From Gerris lacustris (Eukaryota; Arthropoda; Insecta; Hemiptera; Gerridae): a stretch of 64,000 nucleotides of DNA. The stretch lies in assembly GCA_951217055.1 (NCBI GenBank), contig OX578276.1, forward strand, positions 66,329,144 to 66,393,143, in the 5' to 3' direction. Shown one piece after another: positions 10,971 to 23,312 of the stretch. Within the stretch, counting starts at the first letter, position 1. Each line of letters begins with the position of its first letter. The notes below the pieces were generated by a model. That model ran no database searches. It saw nothing but the letters and a program-made list of their open reading frames with translations, and had not been told where the DNA came from. Made by a program: the position numbers and the translations under genes.

Positions 10971-12009
10971 CAGGGTGGTCCAAAAGTCTCCCCCCCCCCT
11001 CTTAACTTTTGAACGGTTTGAGATAAATTAATGAAACTTGGGGGATCTCTACCATGCAAAAGGAAGTTTCTTTTCATGCAATCACCCACTAGGGGCAACC
11101 ACCCACTTTGCCCCCAGACCACCCAACTTCAAAATTTCAAATTGGAGTGTATATTTTTGATAGCATATTTGGATTCTACCGTGAAAAATAATAAACTTTT
11201 ACTTGAAACTTTTTTTTCTATTCCCAATATTTTGCCCCCTATAGGTGGGCAAAGATAGCAAAATTACCCCACCGATAATACGTTGTAAAATCTTAAGGGT
11301 TAGAGATAAATTAATGAAACTTAGGGGATCCGTACCATGTAAAGGGAAGTGTGTTTTCATGCAATCGCGCAGTAGGGGCAACCACCCATTTTGCCCCGAG
11401 ACCACCTAACTTCAAAATTTTGTCCTAGAATGTATATTTTTGATAGCAGATTTAGATTCCACGGCAAAAAATAAAAATATTTTACTTCAAACTTTTTTCT
11501 CTACCTCTAATATTTTGCCGCCTATAGGGGGGCAAAGGTATAAAAATCGTAGATTTTAGCGCCTGGGGGCAAAATGGAGGTTGCCCCTAGTACGCGAGTG
11601 GATGATTAAACACTTCCCTTTACATGGTGCAGATCCCCCAAGTTCCATGACTTTATTTCAAACCGTTTAGATTTTATAACGATCTAAGTGTTATTTTTTA
11701 CTATTTCGGAAGGGTTATTTTGCTATCTTTGCCTTGGCAAAATATTGGAGATAGAAAAAATAGTTTCAAGTAAAAGTTTATTATTTTTCACCGTAGAATC
11801 CAAATATTCTATCAAAAATATACGCTCCAATTTGAAATTTTGAAGTTGGATGGCCTGGGGCCAAAGTGGGTGGTTGCCCCTAGTGGGTGATTGTATGAAA
11901 ACAAACTTCCCTTTGCATGGTAGAGATCCCCCAAGTTTCATTAATTTATCTCAAACGGTTCAAAAGTTAAGAGGGGGGGGGGGGGGGGAGAGACTTTTGG
12001 ACCACCCTG
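10971..12009. mobile_element. Mariner/Tc1-type foldback MITE with internal repeats
   Basis: The ends are CAGGGTGGTCCAAAAGT and its exact inverse ACTTTTGGACCACCCTG, flanked by TA on both sides (10969-10970, 12010-12011), the Tc1/mariner target. The inverted arms are long, about 290 bp (10971-11260 versus 11725-12009). Inside, a unit of about 250 bp beginning GATAAATTAATGAAACTT occurs twice in direct orientation (about 11024 and 11304). Two inverted counterparts lie on the right (TTGCCCCTAGT at 11581 and 11873). A C10 run and a G15 run sit symmetrically near the ends. There is no transposase ORF, so it is non-autonomous. Confidence 0.8.
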
Positions 12010-12803
12010 TATAATTTAACTGAACAATTATGTAGTTAGTTTTCCTGGGAAAAATCTAATTTCTGATGTATGATGAAAATAAATAATATATGATTTAGCT
12101 GGTGAAAATCGAAAACGAAGTGAAATTAATAACCTATTGAACACTTAACAAATTTATTCATTATTAAATATTTATTATTTATATTAATTAATTTATTGTT
12201 AAATATGTATAATAATAAATAAATTAAATTAAATAATATTGGATCAAGTTTCAGTACCGCTTTTCATGTGTACATAAAAAAATTTAGTTCATGTTTTATT
12301 GGACCGATTTGTTTTTAATACACTTGTAGAAATGTGACATTAATAACATTTCGTAGAAGCTTGATAGAAGTAATTGGGTTTGATTTGATTAAAAACTAAT
12401 TTTTTTTTTTTTAGCCCGGGTTATTCTTAGAGTTGAAAGTTGTGTGATTTCCCTAGGGATGGTAGTTACAATATGAGGAGGTTGAGCCCCTGCTACTAGC
12501 CAACCTATACAGGCCTTCTATTTACCTCATCTATATGTTGCTATTGATGTTGACTTAGTTATTAAACTAAATTAACTCTCTGCAAACCATGCATCTTAGT
12601 AATAATTAGTCATATTTAATAATTATATGATATCTTCTATATGTTGCTATCGATGTTAACTTAGTTATTAAATTAACTCTCTGCAAACATAATTTACTGA
12701 GTAATAATTAGTCATATTTAATAATTGTATGATATAATTATTCTAAGACTGCCTAAATTAAACATAAATGTATTTATTTTTTAATTTTACAAGTTGCCAA
12801 TAT
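12010..12803. other. Spacer with a two-copy tandem duplication at 12531-12735
   Basis: The unit CTATATGTTGCTATTGATGT ... TAATTATATGATAT (about 100-105 bp) is repeated immediately downstream with a few changes (12636-12735). The rest is AT-rich without coding signal. Confidence 0.6.
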
Positions 12804-13195
12804 AGGCCAGTCATACAGTACATTAAAATCGCAAACAAACGGCTAGTTCTGATTTTTTAATATGTTGTTAGGAGCACTACCAGTAGTCTATATCCAATTT
12901 TGCAGCTTCGAAAGACCTGTGCTAGCTGCGTAGCACTCGAAAAACCACGAAATTTTAGCACTATTTACGGTTTTTTCACTGTCTGTTCAAGCACCATTGA
13001 ACAAAATTCTCCCAGCTTCTGAAGGGCCCCCCCCCCCCAAGTTCTTGGATTAGAAGTTTGTCCCTTCAGTGCTATTGGCAGGCCTGCCATCTCAGGATTT
13101 GCTGCAAGGAAAAGCCTGAAATGGGGAAGTGTGTGTGTAGCCCTCCATGGGTGTAGTGGCCATTTTTTTAATGTTTAACATTTAATGTGACATTA
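12804..13195 (+). repeat. Left terminal inverted repeat of the 6.7 kb element
   Basis: About 392 bp, running from AGGCCAGTCA to TTTAATGTGACATTA. It is the inverse of 19121-19521 with scattered substitutions and small indels. One indel is an extra ATTGAT-like insert near the right outer end and another is in the C tract. Confidence 0.8.
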
Positions 13196-16100
13196 TATCT
13201 ATAATTATCCTGGTCATCCAAGTGATACCATGGATATAATGATATACTGGAGTTCAGCTAGGTTCTTCTCTTTATCCAGACAGTAGGAAAGTGAAGAACT
13301 ACTAAAAATGCTGAATCCAACTCTTCCACCACCCACAGGAAATATCACCATCTGCCACCGCACTTCACCTCACCTCATCTCTACACTCCAACCCAGCTAG
13401 TATTATTTAAAATATATATATCTGATATGACCTATTATATTTCATATTTCTCTTTACATACACAAATCTACAGTCCGCTTAATCATTTCTTTATTTATTT
13501 AATTCTTATTATTTCCTCTTTCTTTATATTATACCCAATCGTGGTCAGGTCAAGCCAAGAGCTCCCTGGCGCGAATATATGGTCGGCTTTGGGCCGGATA
13601 AATTATAAAAATACTTAATTGTCATGTGAGCCATAGATGGGATTTAGTGTATTTCATATATTTCAATTCTTATAGTTATATGCTATATTTTATACTTAAT
13701 TATATAACTTAAAGGAGGAAGGTGCCATGCTTGTTGAGCAGGTTATGTTGCTCAAACTTACCTTTTTCACACAAGCATTTTTTTTTATTAATAATTTATA
13801 TTGTCATGGTCTAATTAATATATATATTTTCAATTTTATTTTAGTTTGTTTTTTTTTTGTCCATTAGTATGTACATTGTATATTAATTTAATATCCTTAA
13901 AGCACCTACCTTGCTCTTATAATTTTTGTCTTCCCATTAAATTAATTAATATGGATTTGGCTCACTGTATTTCATTTTTTTATTTATCTTTACTATTTCG
14001 TTTATTCTTTTATTAGGTATTAATTTATAATACAGAGAAATACTTATTTATCTTATACTTATATGGTCTAATCTGGTGAATTTTTCACAATTAATTTATT
14101 TGTAAAAATGTATAGTGACTAGGAGTGATAGAGGAATAATAATTATAGCCAGAGTCTATAATATAATTCTAAGTTTAAATAATTGTATATTGACATATGA
14201 ATTACATTAAAGTTGTTTTCTTAAACTTTAAAGTACATTAATTTACACTAAATTGTATCTTAATTAGTACACATTAAACTCAATTCATTTATGTATTAAA
14301 ACATAAAAATAATTTACTTACATTTTGTAAAATTGATCTATTTTAAATATCATTTTACTATACATTTGTACTACAGTTCCACTGTTTTACATCAAGTTAA
14401 ATCTCCAAACTCTTTAGGCACAACATAATATCAAAATTAAATGAATTTCAATTGTAATTACTATTTACACGATTAAGCACATATAATGTCTTTAATTATT
14501 ATTTATTTTTCCTTGATTTCTTAAGTGAAGAAAGGCCTTGTGCATAGATGTCTTCTAAAATTTGCTTCTTGCCACAGTTTTTCTTGTCCCAGAGTAATCC
14601 AATTAATGTCACAGCTGCATTAACTATTATTAATTATTATTTCATTAATTGTTTTTGATTTTCACTTTTTTTAATATGTTTAATTATAACTTTTCTGGAG
14701 ATGTAAACAACTCTTTGAGAGAAAGCACACTTAACATTATCATGTGTGAACTTTTGTACTGATGCAACCCGGTTTGAACCCAGGTTTATTTACTTGCAAA
14801 TTGCAGAATTTAATTATTTCTTTCCAGTGTTTTTCCACTGAATTCAGTTGTGTGGGTCTGGAGTCTCTGTTTGTTTTATTAAATTTTTATGGTGCTGAAT
14901 TGTTAATAGTTTAACTAGTCATTAAAATTAATTATTTTATTTTATATAAATTAATTTATTCTCTCACTCTATTATGTATGTTGTTATTGTTTATATGTTA
15001 TTTAATAGAGTATTAATTTTATTGTTGGCCTAATTATAAAGAGTTATTTATTGTTTACTAGACCTTATACAGCATACAAATTATGTTATCATTTATTGAT
15101 TTAAATACTAGTTAAAATTATTTTAATTAATAATCTTTTAATTTATTGTTATTAACTAGTTTTAATTATTTAGTTGTTATTTATTGTTGGTTAATAATTG
15201 TTATAGATATTTTATTTATAAACTTGTTACATGCTAAAGCATTTATTTATTTGTTACTAAAGCCTTTATATATAGCCTTTATTGTTAAATTTGTTTTAGT
15301 TTTTTGTAATCTCAAATTTTTTAAAGTTTATAATTATTTATTTCTATAACAATTTATGTCAGTACTCTGTTGGTACTGCTTTATGGTTATAACCAGTCTT
15401 TTCCAACCAAATTGGATTAATTTTAATTGTATTGTACCATTGGTGATTTTGATAGGGAAGTTTAATTCGCATTTCTTTCTTAATTAATTTTTATAAATCT
15501 ACTTTATTTAATTGGTCTAATTTGAATTATTAATTTATGTCTTTCACATAACAGCTTCATCGACAGCTTTCACAGCTGAATCACAGACAGCTTTCATCGT
15601 TGAATAAGTTAAATAGATAATAATATTACAAACATTACATGTTGTTTACAGTTGTTTTTATAAAGGTCACAGTTAACAACTTTATCCTCTGTCTTTTATA
15701 ATTTTAACCTTTTTTAAATATATACTAAAACATTAAATAGGACGTCGAATAAGAGATGTATCCGAAATTATCTAATTTTGTTAGGTTAACGTTTTAATTG
15801 TTTTTTTGAGATTTTCTCTTGTGGATCTTCTTACTTTATACTGCAGTGATCATTTTAGGTTTACCATTGCTCATCCACTCACTATTCAGTGTTGCACCTT
15901 TTTCTTGTCTGTGCACTAGCTATATTTTATTTTATTTCTTGCTACTTAATTTATCTTTTTTTACCAATGCTTGTTTGGTGAATGATTTCATTTCTTTAGA
16001 ACTGTTGTATAAAGTCTACCTCTATTATTTTATTTGGCAATGTCATATATTGTCTATTTAACTCTGTTGTTCACACAGTGTATATTTTTTGTATAGATGC

Positions 16101-16639
16101 CTTGTTACTGACTACATCTTTTCAGACAACCGCATGTTATTGCTTTATATTTCTTGTTGTCCGTAATCTTCCCAAATGTTAGAGACATTTATTTGCTCTT
16201 CAATTGCTTCGGCAATATGCATTTTATTTAACTTTATGTCTTCACAAAGTTGGAGTTTGCAATAATCTTGCAGGTAGCCTACTTCCTTTGTAGCACTGTT
16301 TTTTTGCAGATGTCTTGTTACCATCTACATCCTTTTTGACAATCGCATATTTTCAAATGTCAATTTCTCTTTATTTAAATAATCATGGAGAACTTCACTC
16401 TTGCCTTTTCAACAATTTATTTATTTATTTGTTTCTCCTTAAATTTAATAATCTACTGAGTAAGAGTTTTCATGGTAGGCGGGAGAGATATTTAACTCTT
16501 AGAATATCTTCCATGTTCATAAGTTCCTTTTATATTTTTGTTCCTTTTTATTGCAGTCTTTAATTATAAACTTTTATTTAACAGCTTCCAGATATTAAGC
16601 TCTTTTCTCTTAATTTCTTCATAACTTTCTTTAATTTAT

Positions 16640-17220
16640 TTTTCTCAACCAGTGACGTAATACTTCAGCTTCATAGACCCAACCAGTTAGCGGCTAATGC
16701 CAGCACTGGATTCCTCTAAGCCAGTTTGTCTGTCTAATACAGCGCTGGACTTGAGTTTTTATGCTAGATGGGTTTAAATTGCCTTCTATGCAGCACTCAT
16801 CTAGCACATCTTCATCCTTATCAGTTGTCTTCCTTCTCGGCAGCACTGATATATCTTATTTTATTTTTACAATTTATCTTTATATCTTCTTACAATTTAT
16901 TTATTTGTCAGCATATTACGTCACCCTTCAAATTATTTTCATTCAGGTTCATAGCTTAACCAGTTAGCTTGCTTTTATGCAGCACTGGGTTACTCTAAGC
17001 CAGTTAGTCTATCTCCTGCAGCACTGGAATATTGTAAACCAGTAGTCTGTCTCTTACAGCACGGGACCATTTTTCGCCCGTGGTTTGTCTTACATAGCTC
17101 TGGACTTAGAGTTTATATGCTAGATAGGTTTAAATTGCCTTATGCAGCACTTATCCAGCATATCTTCATTCTTATCAGCTGCCTTTGCACTTTCACTATT
17201 TTGCAGCGCTGATATATTTT
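16640..17220 (+). repeat. Diverged tandem duplication with GCAGCACTGG motifs
   Basis: Two diverged copies of a segment, one beginning near CAGTGACGTAATACTTCAGC (16650) and one near TTACGTCACCCTTC (16915). Both run through AACCAGTTAGC, GCAGCACTGG, AGCCAGTTAGTCT and ATGCTAGAT(G/A)GGTTTAAATT. The ten-base motif GCAGCACTGG or close variants occurs about ten times. It lies inside the 6.7 kb element. Its role is unknown. Confidence 0.6.
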
Positions 17221-18591
17221 CTCCCTTTAAGGTGGCTAGCTTACTCTGCAGCCATGTTAGAGTTTCTTTACCTTCTGATTTTAAGATCTTAGTTTGGAGT
17301 AAGTTAAGTGTTTTTATTTCAATGTCTGTGATATTTATTTTTTTTGTTTTGCGAAATTATTTCTTTGGACTTCAAATTTTTTATTTTACCTATGATTTCA
17401 ATTAGCCTGCTTTCTATATAGTGTTTTCTATATAGTTTTTTAAATGATTTACAATGTCAGTTTTGAGTTCGCTTCTTAGGGCATCTCTGACAGAGTTTTC
17501 TTTAACTTGTAGGTATCCTGCTTTATTTGTAAGAATTGTTTAACTTATTTTTTGAATTCTCAAAATTTTCTTCTTTTTTTTTTGAATTACTAAAATTCTC
17601 AAGTTTAGTTCAGTCTAATGGACTAACTTAGGTAATTCAATGCATTAGGTATTTTCTTTATTTACTTACTTCTCTAGTCATTTATTATTTTATTTTATCA
17701 TAAATCGCCAAAGGATTCTTTTAATTAAATTTTATTTACATGTTTAATTTTTTTGTACGTGTTTCACACTTTCTTTAACACTCGTTTAAACTCTAGTTTA
17801 ATTGTTATTGTTGTTATAAGTCTGTTGTTAATTTATTTTCCACCTTATTTAACCAACTATATTTGTTTTTTACATCTCATGAGTAAATTTAGAGATTGAG
17901 TTATATTTGGTAACATAACTTTATTTATCAGGAATAATGTTACACATTGTTTATTTGTAATTTTACTTTATTTTATTTTTATCTCAGCACATCATACCCT
18001 TTTAATTTTAGATATTTTGTCCATCTAATGCTGTTAACTTTATTAGGCATGCATTATAGTTTAATTGGTGTTATGATTGCAAATGCACTTACATTATTCT
18101 TATTTAGGATCAAATATTTTTGTATGTCTTTTCAAATTAATAATTCTTTCCAGTTAAAGGTTTAAATGGTGGTTTTGTATAATTTTAGGATTATTAGATA
18201 TTTGTTTTCTTGTTACTGTACTCCTAATTTATTTATCAAGTTATTTAGTTTCTAAGTAACACGGATATATTTAATCTAATTGTTAAACTAAAGATATATT
18301 AGTCTTAAGTTATTATATTTTACTGAAACACAAGGAGTCTGACAGCGCAAGACAAGAAGCTTTGTAAACGAGACGGTGATGTGCAACTGTGCAACAATGA
18401 ACTAATAAAGATAAACAACACGCCATCGAGCCTCGACTTTTGGACGCAACCCAGGTTTAAACTGACTGGAGTACCTCTGTCTTGCAGGCTTGCTGCTCTT
18501 TTTACAAATTTAATATAATATTTTGTTTTTCCAATATCTTTCATTTTGTCTACACTACTGGAGTCTTAAACGTACGTTTAGGTAGGCGGTA

Positions 18592-19108
18592 TGTTCAAGC
18601 ACCATTGAACAAAATTCTGCCAGCATCTGAAGGGGCCCCCCCAAGTTCTTGGATTAGAAGTTTGTCCCTTCAGTGCTATTGGCAGGCCTGCCATCTCAGG
18701 ATTTGCTGCAAGGAAAAGCCTGAAATGGGGAAGTGTGTGTGTAGCCCTCCATGGGTGTAGTGGCCATTTTTTTAATGTTTAACATTTAATGTGACATTAT
18801 ATCTATAATTATCCTGGTCATCCAAGTGATACCATGGATATAATGATATACTGGAGTTCAGCTAGGTTCTTCTCTTTATCCAGACAGTAGGAAAGTGAAG
18901 AACTACTAAAAATGCTGAATCCAACTCTTCCACCACCCACAGGAAATATCACCATCTGCCACCGCACTTCACCTCACCTCATCTCTACACTCCAACCCAG
19001 CTAGTATTATTTAAAATATATATATCTGATATGACCTATTATATTTCATATTTCTCTTTACATACACAAATCTACAGTCCGCTTAATCATTTCTTTATTT
19101 ATTTAATT
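18592..19108 (+). repeat. Direct duplicate of 12984-13504
   Basis: Nearly identical over about 520 bp to the inner left TIR plus subterminal region. It abuts the inverted right TIR, so the right end of the 6.7 kb element contains a local palindrome around 18592-19330. Confidence 0.85.
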
Positions 19109-19120
19109 TATTTATTTATT

Positions 19121-19521
19121 TAATGTCACATTAAATGTTAAACATTAAAAAAATGGCCACTACACCCATGGAGGGCTACACACACACTTCCCCATTTCAG
19201 GCTTTTCCTTGCAGCAAATCCTGAGCAGGCCTGCCAATAGCACTGAAGGGACAAACTTCTAATCCAAGAACTTGGGGGGGGGGGGGGCCTTCAGATGCTG
19301 GCAGAATTTTGTTCAATGGCGCTTGAACAGACATAGTGAAAAAACCGTAAATAGTGCGAAAATTTCGTGGTTTTTCGAGTGCTACACAGCTAGCACAGGT
19401 CTTTCGAAGCTGCAAAATTGGATATAGACTACTGGTAGTGCTCCTAACAACATATTAAAAAATCAGAACTAGCCGTTTGTTTGCGATTTTATCAATTTTT
19501 AGTGTACTATTTGACTGGCCT
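19121..19521 (-). repeat. Right terminal inverted repeat of the 6.7 kb element
   Basis: Inverse of 12804-13195, ending TGACTGGCCT followed by AATAT. A run of about 14 G (near 19276) corresponds to the C run of the left copy. Confidence 0.8.
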
Positions 19522-20285
19522 AATATAAAACAATTTAAATTATGAACTCTAATTGAAAAAAAAAATATATATATATATATATATTGGTCTTCCATTAGTA
19601 TTATTATTCAAATTTGCTAAATTAGGATACGCGAACTACTGTGACAGTAAGAACGATAAATCTATATTTTTACATTTCTCATTCAGTTGTTAATTTTGCT
19701 ACCTTGTATTTTTAATAGAATAACATATCTTTAAGAGTACAAGATATATTTTTTTTAGTGAACTCGTAATAGAAGTATCAATTTAAGAGACGTGTTTCTA
19801 TCAATATATGGTTAGAATACACTACGTCACGAATAAAATGTTTTGTTGTAAAACTGGTGGATAGGCTAAACAAATTTACTGCAGAGGCGAAGCCGAGGCA
19901 GGATAATGATAATTACCTGCTAAGGTGTAACCGAAGCAGGTAATCTTTAAACGAGTCATCAAGAAAACAAAACAAAGGCAAAAAGAATTCAGTGTTGCCA
20001 CTTTTTTTTATTAACAGATTTTTTACCTCAATTTTTAGCGATTTTTTAAATAATCACTGAAAAATAATAAAATTTGTTTTATTGCTATAATTATTTAAGT
20101 TATTTTAAAAAAAGATATAAATATTTAGCAGAATATTACGCTTAAATATTTATAAAAATGAACAATGTGGGAGAGTTCATAGCTTGCGGTGTAGTAACCT
20201 TTTTGTAGTAAAATTTTCTTAACATTTTGCAGCCTGTTTGTTATTTTACTGACACTTTGAACTTTTGCTGATACTTTATTATTTT
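19522..20285. other. Spacer
   Basis: AT-rich with a short TA run at 19565-19584 and a short palindromic pair GCGAAGCCGAGGCAGG / CCTGCTAAGG near 19888-19950. No gene seen. It ends with ATTTT, one half of the target duplication of BEL element 1. Confidence 0.4.
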
Positions 20286-20482
20286 TGTTGCGTTTTACAA
20301 CTATCTTCTATAAATAAATTTCAAACACAATGTTAACACTTAAACCAAAAAACTGCCCTTCTTTTTATTCAATTATTTCATACAACTCAATGTGTCAAAC
20401 TCTAGCAAAATCTAGTCTCCATGGCGACAACAAATCAAAACAATATAATCTAAATACATAAAAAATCCCTAAAAACGTGACA
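20286..20482 (-). repeat. 3' LTR of BEL element 1
   Basis: 197 bp, TG...CA on the minus strand (TGTCACGTTTTTAGGG ... CGCAACA). It is preceded in element orientation by a purine-rich tract, CAAGGTGGGAGTA, the likely polypurine primer. Confidence 0.92.
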
Positions 20483-20508
20483 TACTCCCACCTTGAGGGA
20501 GCCATCCC

Positions 20509-22611
20509 TCAAACTTCTGTCACTGCCGTTCTTATCAGCCCGACTGCCTCCTCCTCCTGGACTTCAAGAGGGTAAATTCGCCGGGTGGGTCTTAGCATCT
20601 TGTTAAGGTTGGTATTCACTCGTACTAGTCGAACCTTTCCATCTCGCCCGGTGATCAACTCTTCTACCTTTGCTAAAGTCCAATCCATCCGTTTAGCATT
20701 CTCGATTTTAAGCAGTACAATGTCGCCAATGCGCAAGGTTGGCTGGTTAAATCCCTCCTTACGTCTACATCGTTTTTGAACAAGTTGCCCATGGTATTCT
20801 TTAAGAAACCTGGTCCGCAGATCTTCTCTGGTCTTCTGGAGAAACTTAAGTCTCTTGTTTAGACTCTTTCCAGATATTGCATCACAATCTGGGAGACCGG
20901 TTGACGTGTTTCCTTGAAGAAACCCCCGGGGGTTCAAAGGGATTAAATCTTGGGTGTCTTCAGCCACAAACGTTAAGGGTCTTCCATTTACAAAGGCCTC
21001 AACGTCGCAAATTATGGTTACCATTTCCTCATAGGAAAGACAGGCTTTGCCCAAGCTCCTCCGGAGTAACTGTTTTACTAAGCCGACAAGCCGCTCCCAC
21101 CATCCGCCCCACCACCAGGCTGAGGGGGGATTAAACTTCCACTCTTTAAACATTTTGTCATACCTCTCATAGTTACCTGTGGAAATTAGCTTCTTAGTCG
21201 CTGATTGAAGCCTCTTGCATGCGATTGCATAGTTCCTTGGTAAGATTGATGGGTTTTGCACCCAAGGAAGTTTAACCTCGTACCTTCCTTCCATATTGAA
21301 GCTAACAGTAGCTTCAAAGTGCCTCAGCGTAGCTTCCATCTGGTCCTTCTGTTCCAATTTTGCTGACGGCTCTTCTACACCAATCACATCCAGCGTACAA
21401 AAGTTTGAAATCGCTGAATCATTCAAACAAGAACTTAGCATGGTTGTAGCTAAATTCTCATGCCCTGTCAATTTGTCACCTGTGTTTTCACACTCTACAG
21501 TTCCAATTACCGTCCAACCTAGCTTTGTTTCTATAGCTGTCAGACCTGAGTTAAGCTGATATAGCCTCCCTGTTAACAACCGGCCCACAATGTCCGCCCC
21601 GAAAAGTATTTCAATAGGTCCAGGTTGATCTAGAACATTTGATAAGTCTATATCCAAAGCTTTAACTTCTTCCTTAAATTTTTCTGGTAATATCCTAGGA
21701 TGATAATCACAAATCTTAGTCTGACTAAGCGCCACTAAATCGATAGAATCCTTATTTACAAAATTCATATTATTTACAGAAGCAACATTAATTTTGAAGC
21801 AGTCGTGATTTTGGACACCTGACTTAACTCCACCAAAAAGCGCATGTTGCAGCAGTTTGTTGCCTACTACGTCAAACCCTAAGTCCAATGCTACTTTATC
21901 CAGGATGTATGAATACTGCGATCCCGTGTCAATTATAGCTCTCGCAGCCCGCATACCTTTAGATCCTGTCAACTTTACAGTGATAGTCTGAAGTAACACC
22001 TGATTTGTAATGCCCGATTCCGCCAATGCATTCATCGTAGTAGAAACGTCTTTTTTAGTTGTTAACATTGTTCTATTCACTGAGTTCTCTTTTAAGGAAT
22101 TTTCTTCTGAGATTGGACACATCAGTTCTACATGCCGTTTTCCACAGTTCTTACCCGTCAATTGTGCCCTACATCTATAAGATAGACAACCAACTCTCAA
22201 ACATCTAAAGCATAGCCCTCTTTTACACAGTTTTTCTCTTCTCTCTGCTAAACTACTCCGTAACGCAATACGACACTCTTTAGCTGTGTGAGTATCCTGA
22301 TTACAAAAAACGTAATGGTTATCCCCCGCCTTTTCCACGCTAAATTTAGTGCCAGATTCGACTTTTGAGATAAGTGATGATGCTGTGGCCACATTCTTTA
22401 CAAATTTTACCTTAGGAAGATATGACGTAGAAGGCGTCATCTCTTCTACCCTTATGCCAAAACCCTCCATAGCTAAATCTATGCGCTCCTCACCCTCTAC
22501 TTCGCGTCTCAAAAATTGCATTAGCTGCGTTAGTCTACTATTAACTTTACCTGTGAGCGGTCTCTTTATGTCATCATCTTCCCGCACGAAAAATAAGCAC
22601 TCCTCTGCCAA
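20509..22611 (-). pseudogene. BEL/Pao pol remnant: gag knuckles and protease fused in frame to the integrase C-terminus
   Basis: A 700-codon open frame; it begins at a TTG and is really the continuation of gag. Residues about 108-165 hold Cys/His clusters, including CFRCLRVGCLSYRC, where the usual knuckle His is Cys. An aspartic protease motif AIIDTGSQYSY lies at residues 226-236 (Asp228-Thr-Gly). The linker before RT (YEVKLPW ... MFKEW) reaches residue 491, then the frame jumps directly to KFNPPSAWWWGGWWERLVG, the end of the integrase core. The last 200 residues are the DUF5641-type tail (GDIVLLKIENAKRMDWTLAKV ... YPLEV). RT with its YxDD, RNase H and most of the integrase catalytic triad are absent. 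The join falls on a shared EW/W, a microhomology signature. The fused frame has no stop. Confidence 0.9.
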
Positions 22612-23130
22612 GCTTTCAGGTGTTCTTTAGGAAGAGATGACTCCACTAGAGGGTGTAGCATTGAGGAACATTTGTCATTAGTAACCCCTAAAGTTTCAAG
22701 TGCTCTAAGGTACGTTTCTAACTTATTGTATAAGGACGAAAGTTTGATGTTAGAGGTGGTTAGAGGTGGTTAGGGTAGACAGTGCGTTACCTAGAACTAG
22801 CTTTAATAGTTCTTGCACATACACCTCTACTAATACGTCTTCACGGCCAAATCTTCTTTTTAAAGTAACCACTGCTTTCTCGTAGTTGGCCCCGATAGGT
22901 GGGTAACTTTCGACCAACTCGCGAGCTCTCGATCCTGGTGTAGTAGCCTGAATGAGGTATTGGAACTTATCTTCTTTGTCTATTTCCTTATCTTCGTGCA
23001 CCTTTTTGAACTGACTCCAAAACGACAACCAATCTATAATTTTCCCACTAAACTGTGTCCAAACTATTTTCAGTAATTTATATTTACATCTCTTATCATT
23101 TGCATCATTATTCCTAGAATTTTGACAGTT
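22612..23130 (-). pseudogene. BEL element 1 gag, part 2 (after the copia insertion)
   Basis: It encodes the DUF1759-type gag core: KIIDWLSFWSQFKKVHEDKE, then FQYLIQA, ELVESYPP and ANYEKAVVTLKRRFG. It is disrupted by a 10 bp tandem duplication of TAGAGGTGGT at 22751-22770 (plus strand), which shifts the frame and makes an immediate stop. Beyond it, in the shifted frame, normal gag sequence (SLYNKLETYLRALETLGVT) continues, and a second frame change leads into the 20509-22611 frame. So this gag is dead. Confidence 0.85.
22751..22770. repeat. 10 bp tandem duplication inactivating gag
   Basis: TAGAGGTGGT twice in a row. Removing one copy in thought restores the gag frame, so this is the lesion. 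Confidence 0.85.
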
Positions 23131-23135
23131 ATATG

Positions 23136-23312
23136 TGTTGGACCTGGTTTTCTCCCCGGGTCTGACAGCACTTTTTTTTATTATAAACCAATGCTTGTTG
23201 TGCATTAAGTATTATTCTCTCGTTGTGAATTGTCGCGTTAAGTGTAAATATATAATTCTGTTGAATGTGTAGCTCGAGATGTTTCTGGTGTAATTTTCTA
23301 ATAGTCCCATTA
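23136..23312 (+). repeat. 5' LTR of copia element 1
   Basis: 177 bp, TGTTGGACCTGG ... AGTCCCATTA, an imperfect terminal inverse (TGTTGG/CCATTA). Confidence 0.92.

Larger units (their letters stand above)
12804..19521. mobile_element. 6.7 kb non-coding element with about 0.4 kb terminal inverted repeats
   Basis: The left end AGGCCAGTCATACAGTACA and right end TGACTGGCCT are inverted, with AATAT on both flanks (12799-12803 and 19522-19526) as the likely 5 bp target duplication. The TIRs (12804-13195, 19121-19521) match over nearly their whole length, including the GCACTACCAGTAGTC stretch and a C/G homopolymer of variable length. A copy of the inner left TIR and subterminal region (12984-13504) recurs in direct orientation at 18592-19108, just inside the right TIR. 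The interior has no credible ORF and is strikingly T-rich on the plus strand. Long TIRs with AG...CT ends recall Polinton-like or other large DNA transposons, but no enzyme remains, so the class is undetermined. Confidence 0.7.

Noticed and set aside
12804..19521. The 6.7 kb TIR element as a Polinton/Maverick
   Set aside because: Long TIRs and AG...CT ends fit loosely, but no polymerase, integrase, ATPase or capsid remnant is seen and the target duplication is 5 bp, not 6.
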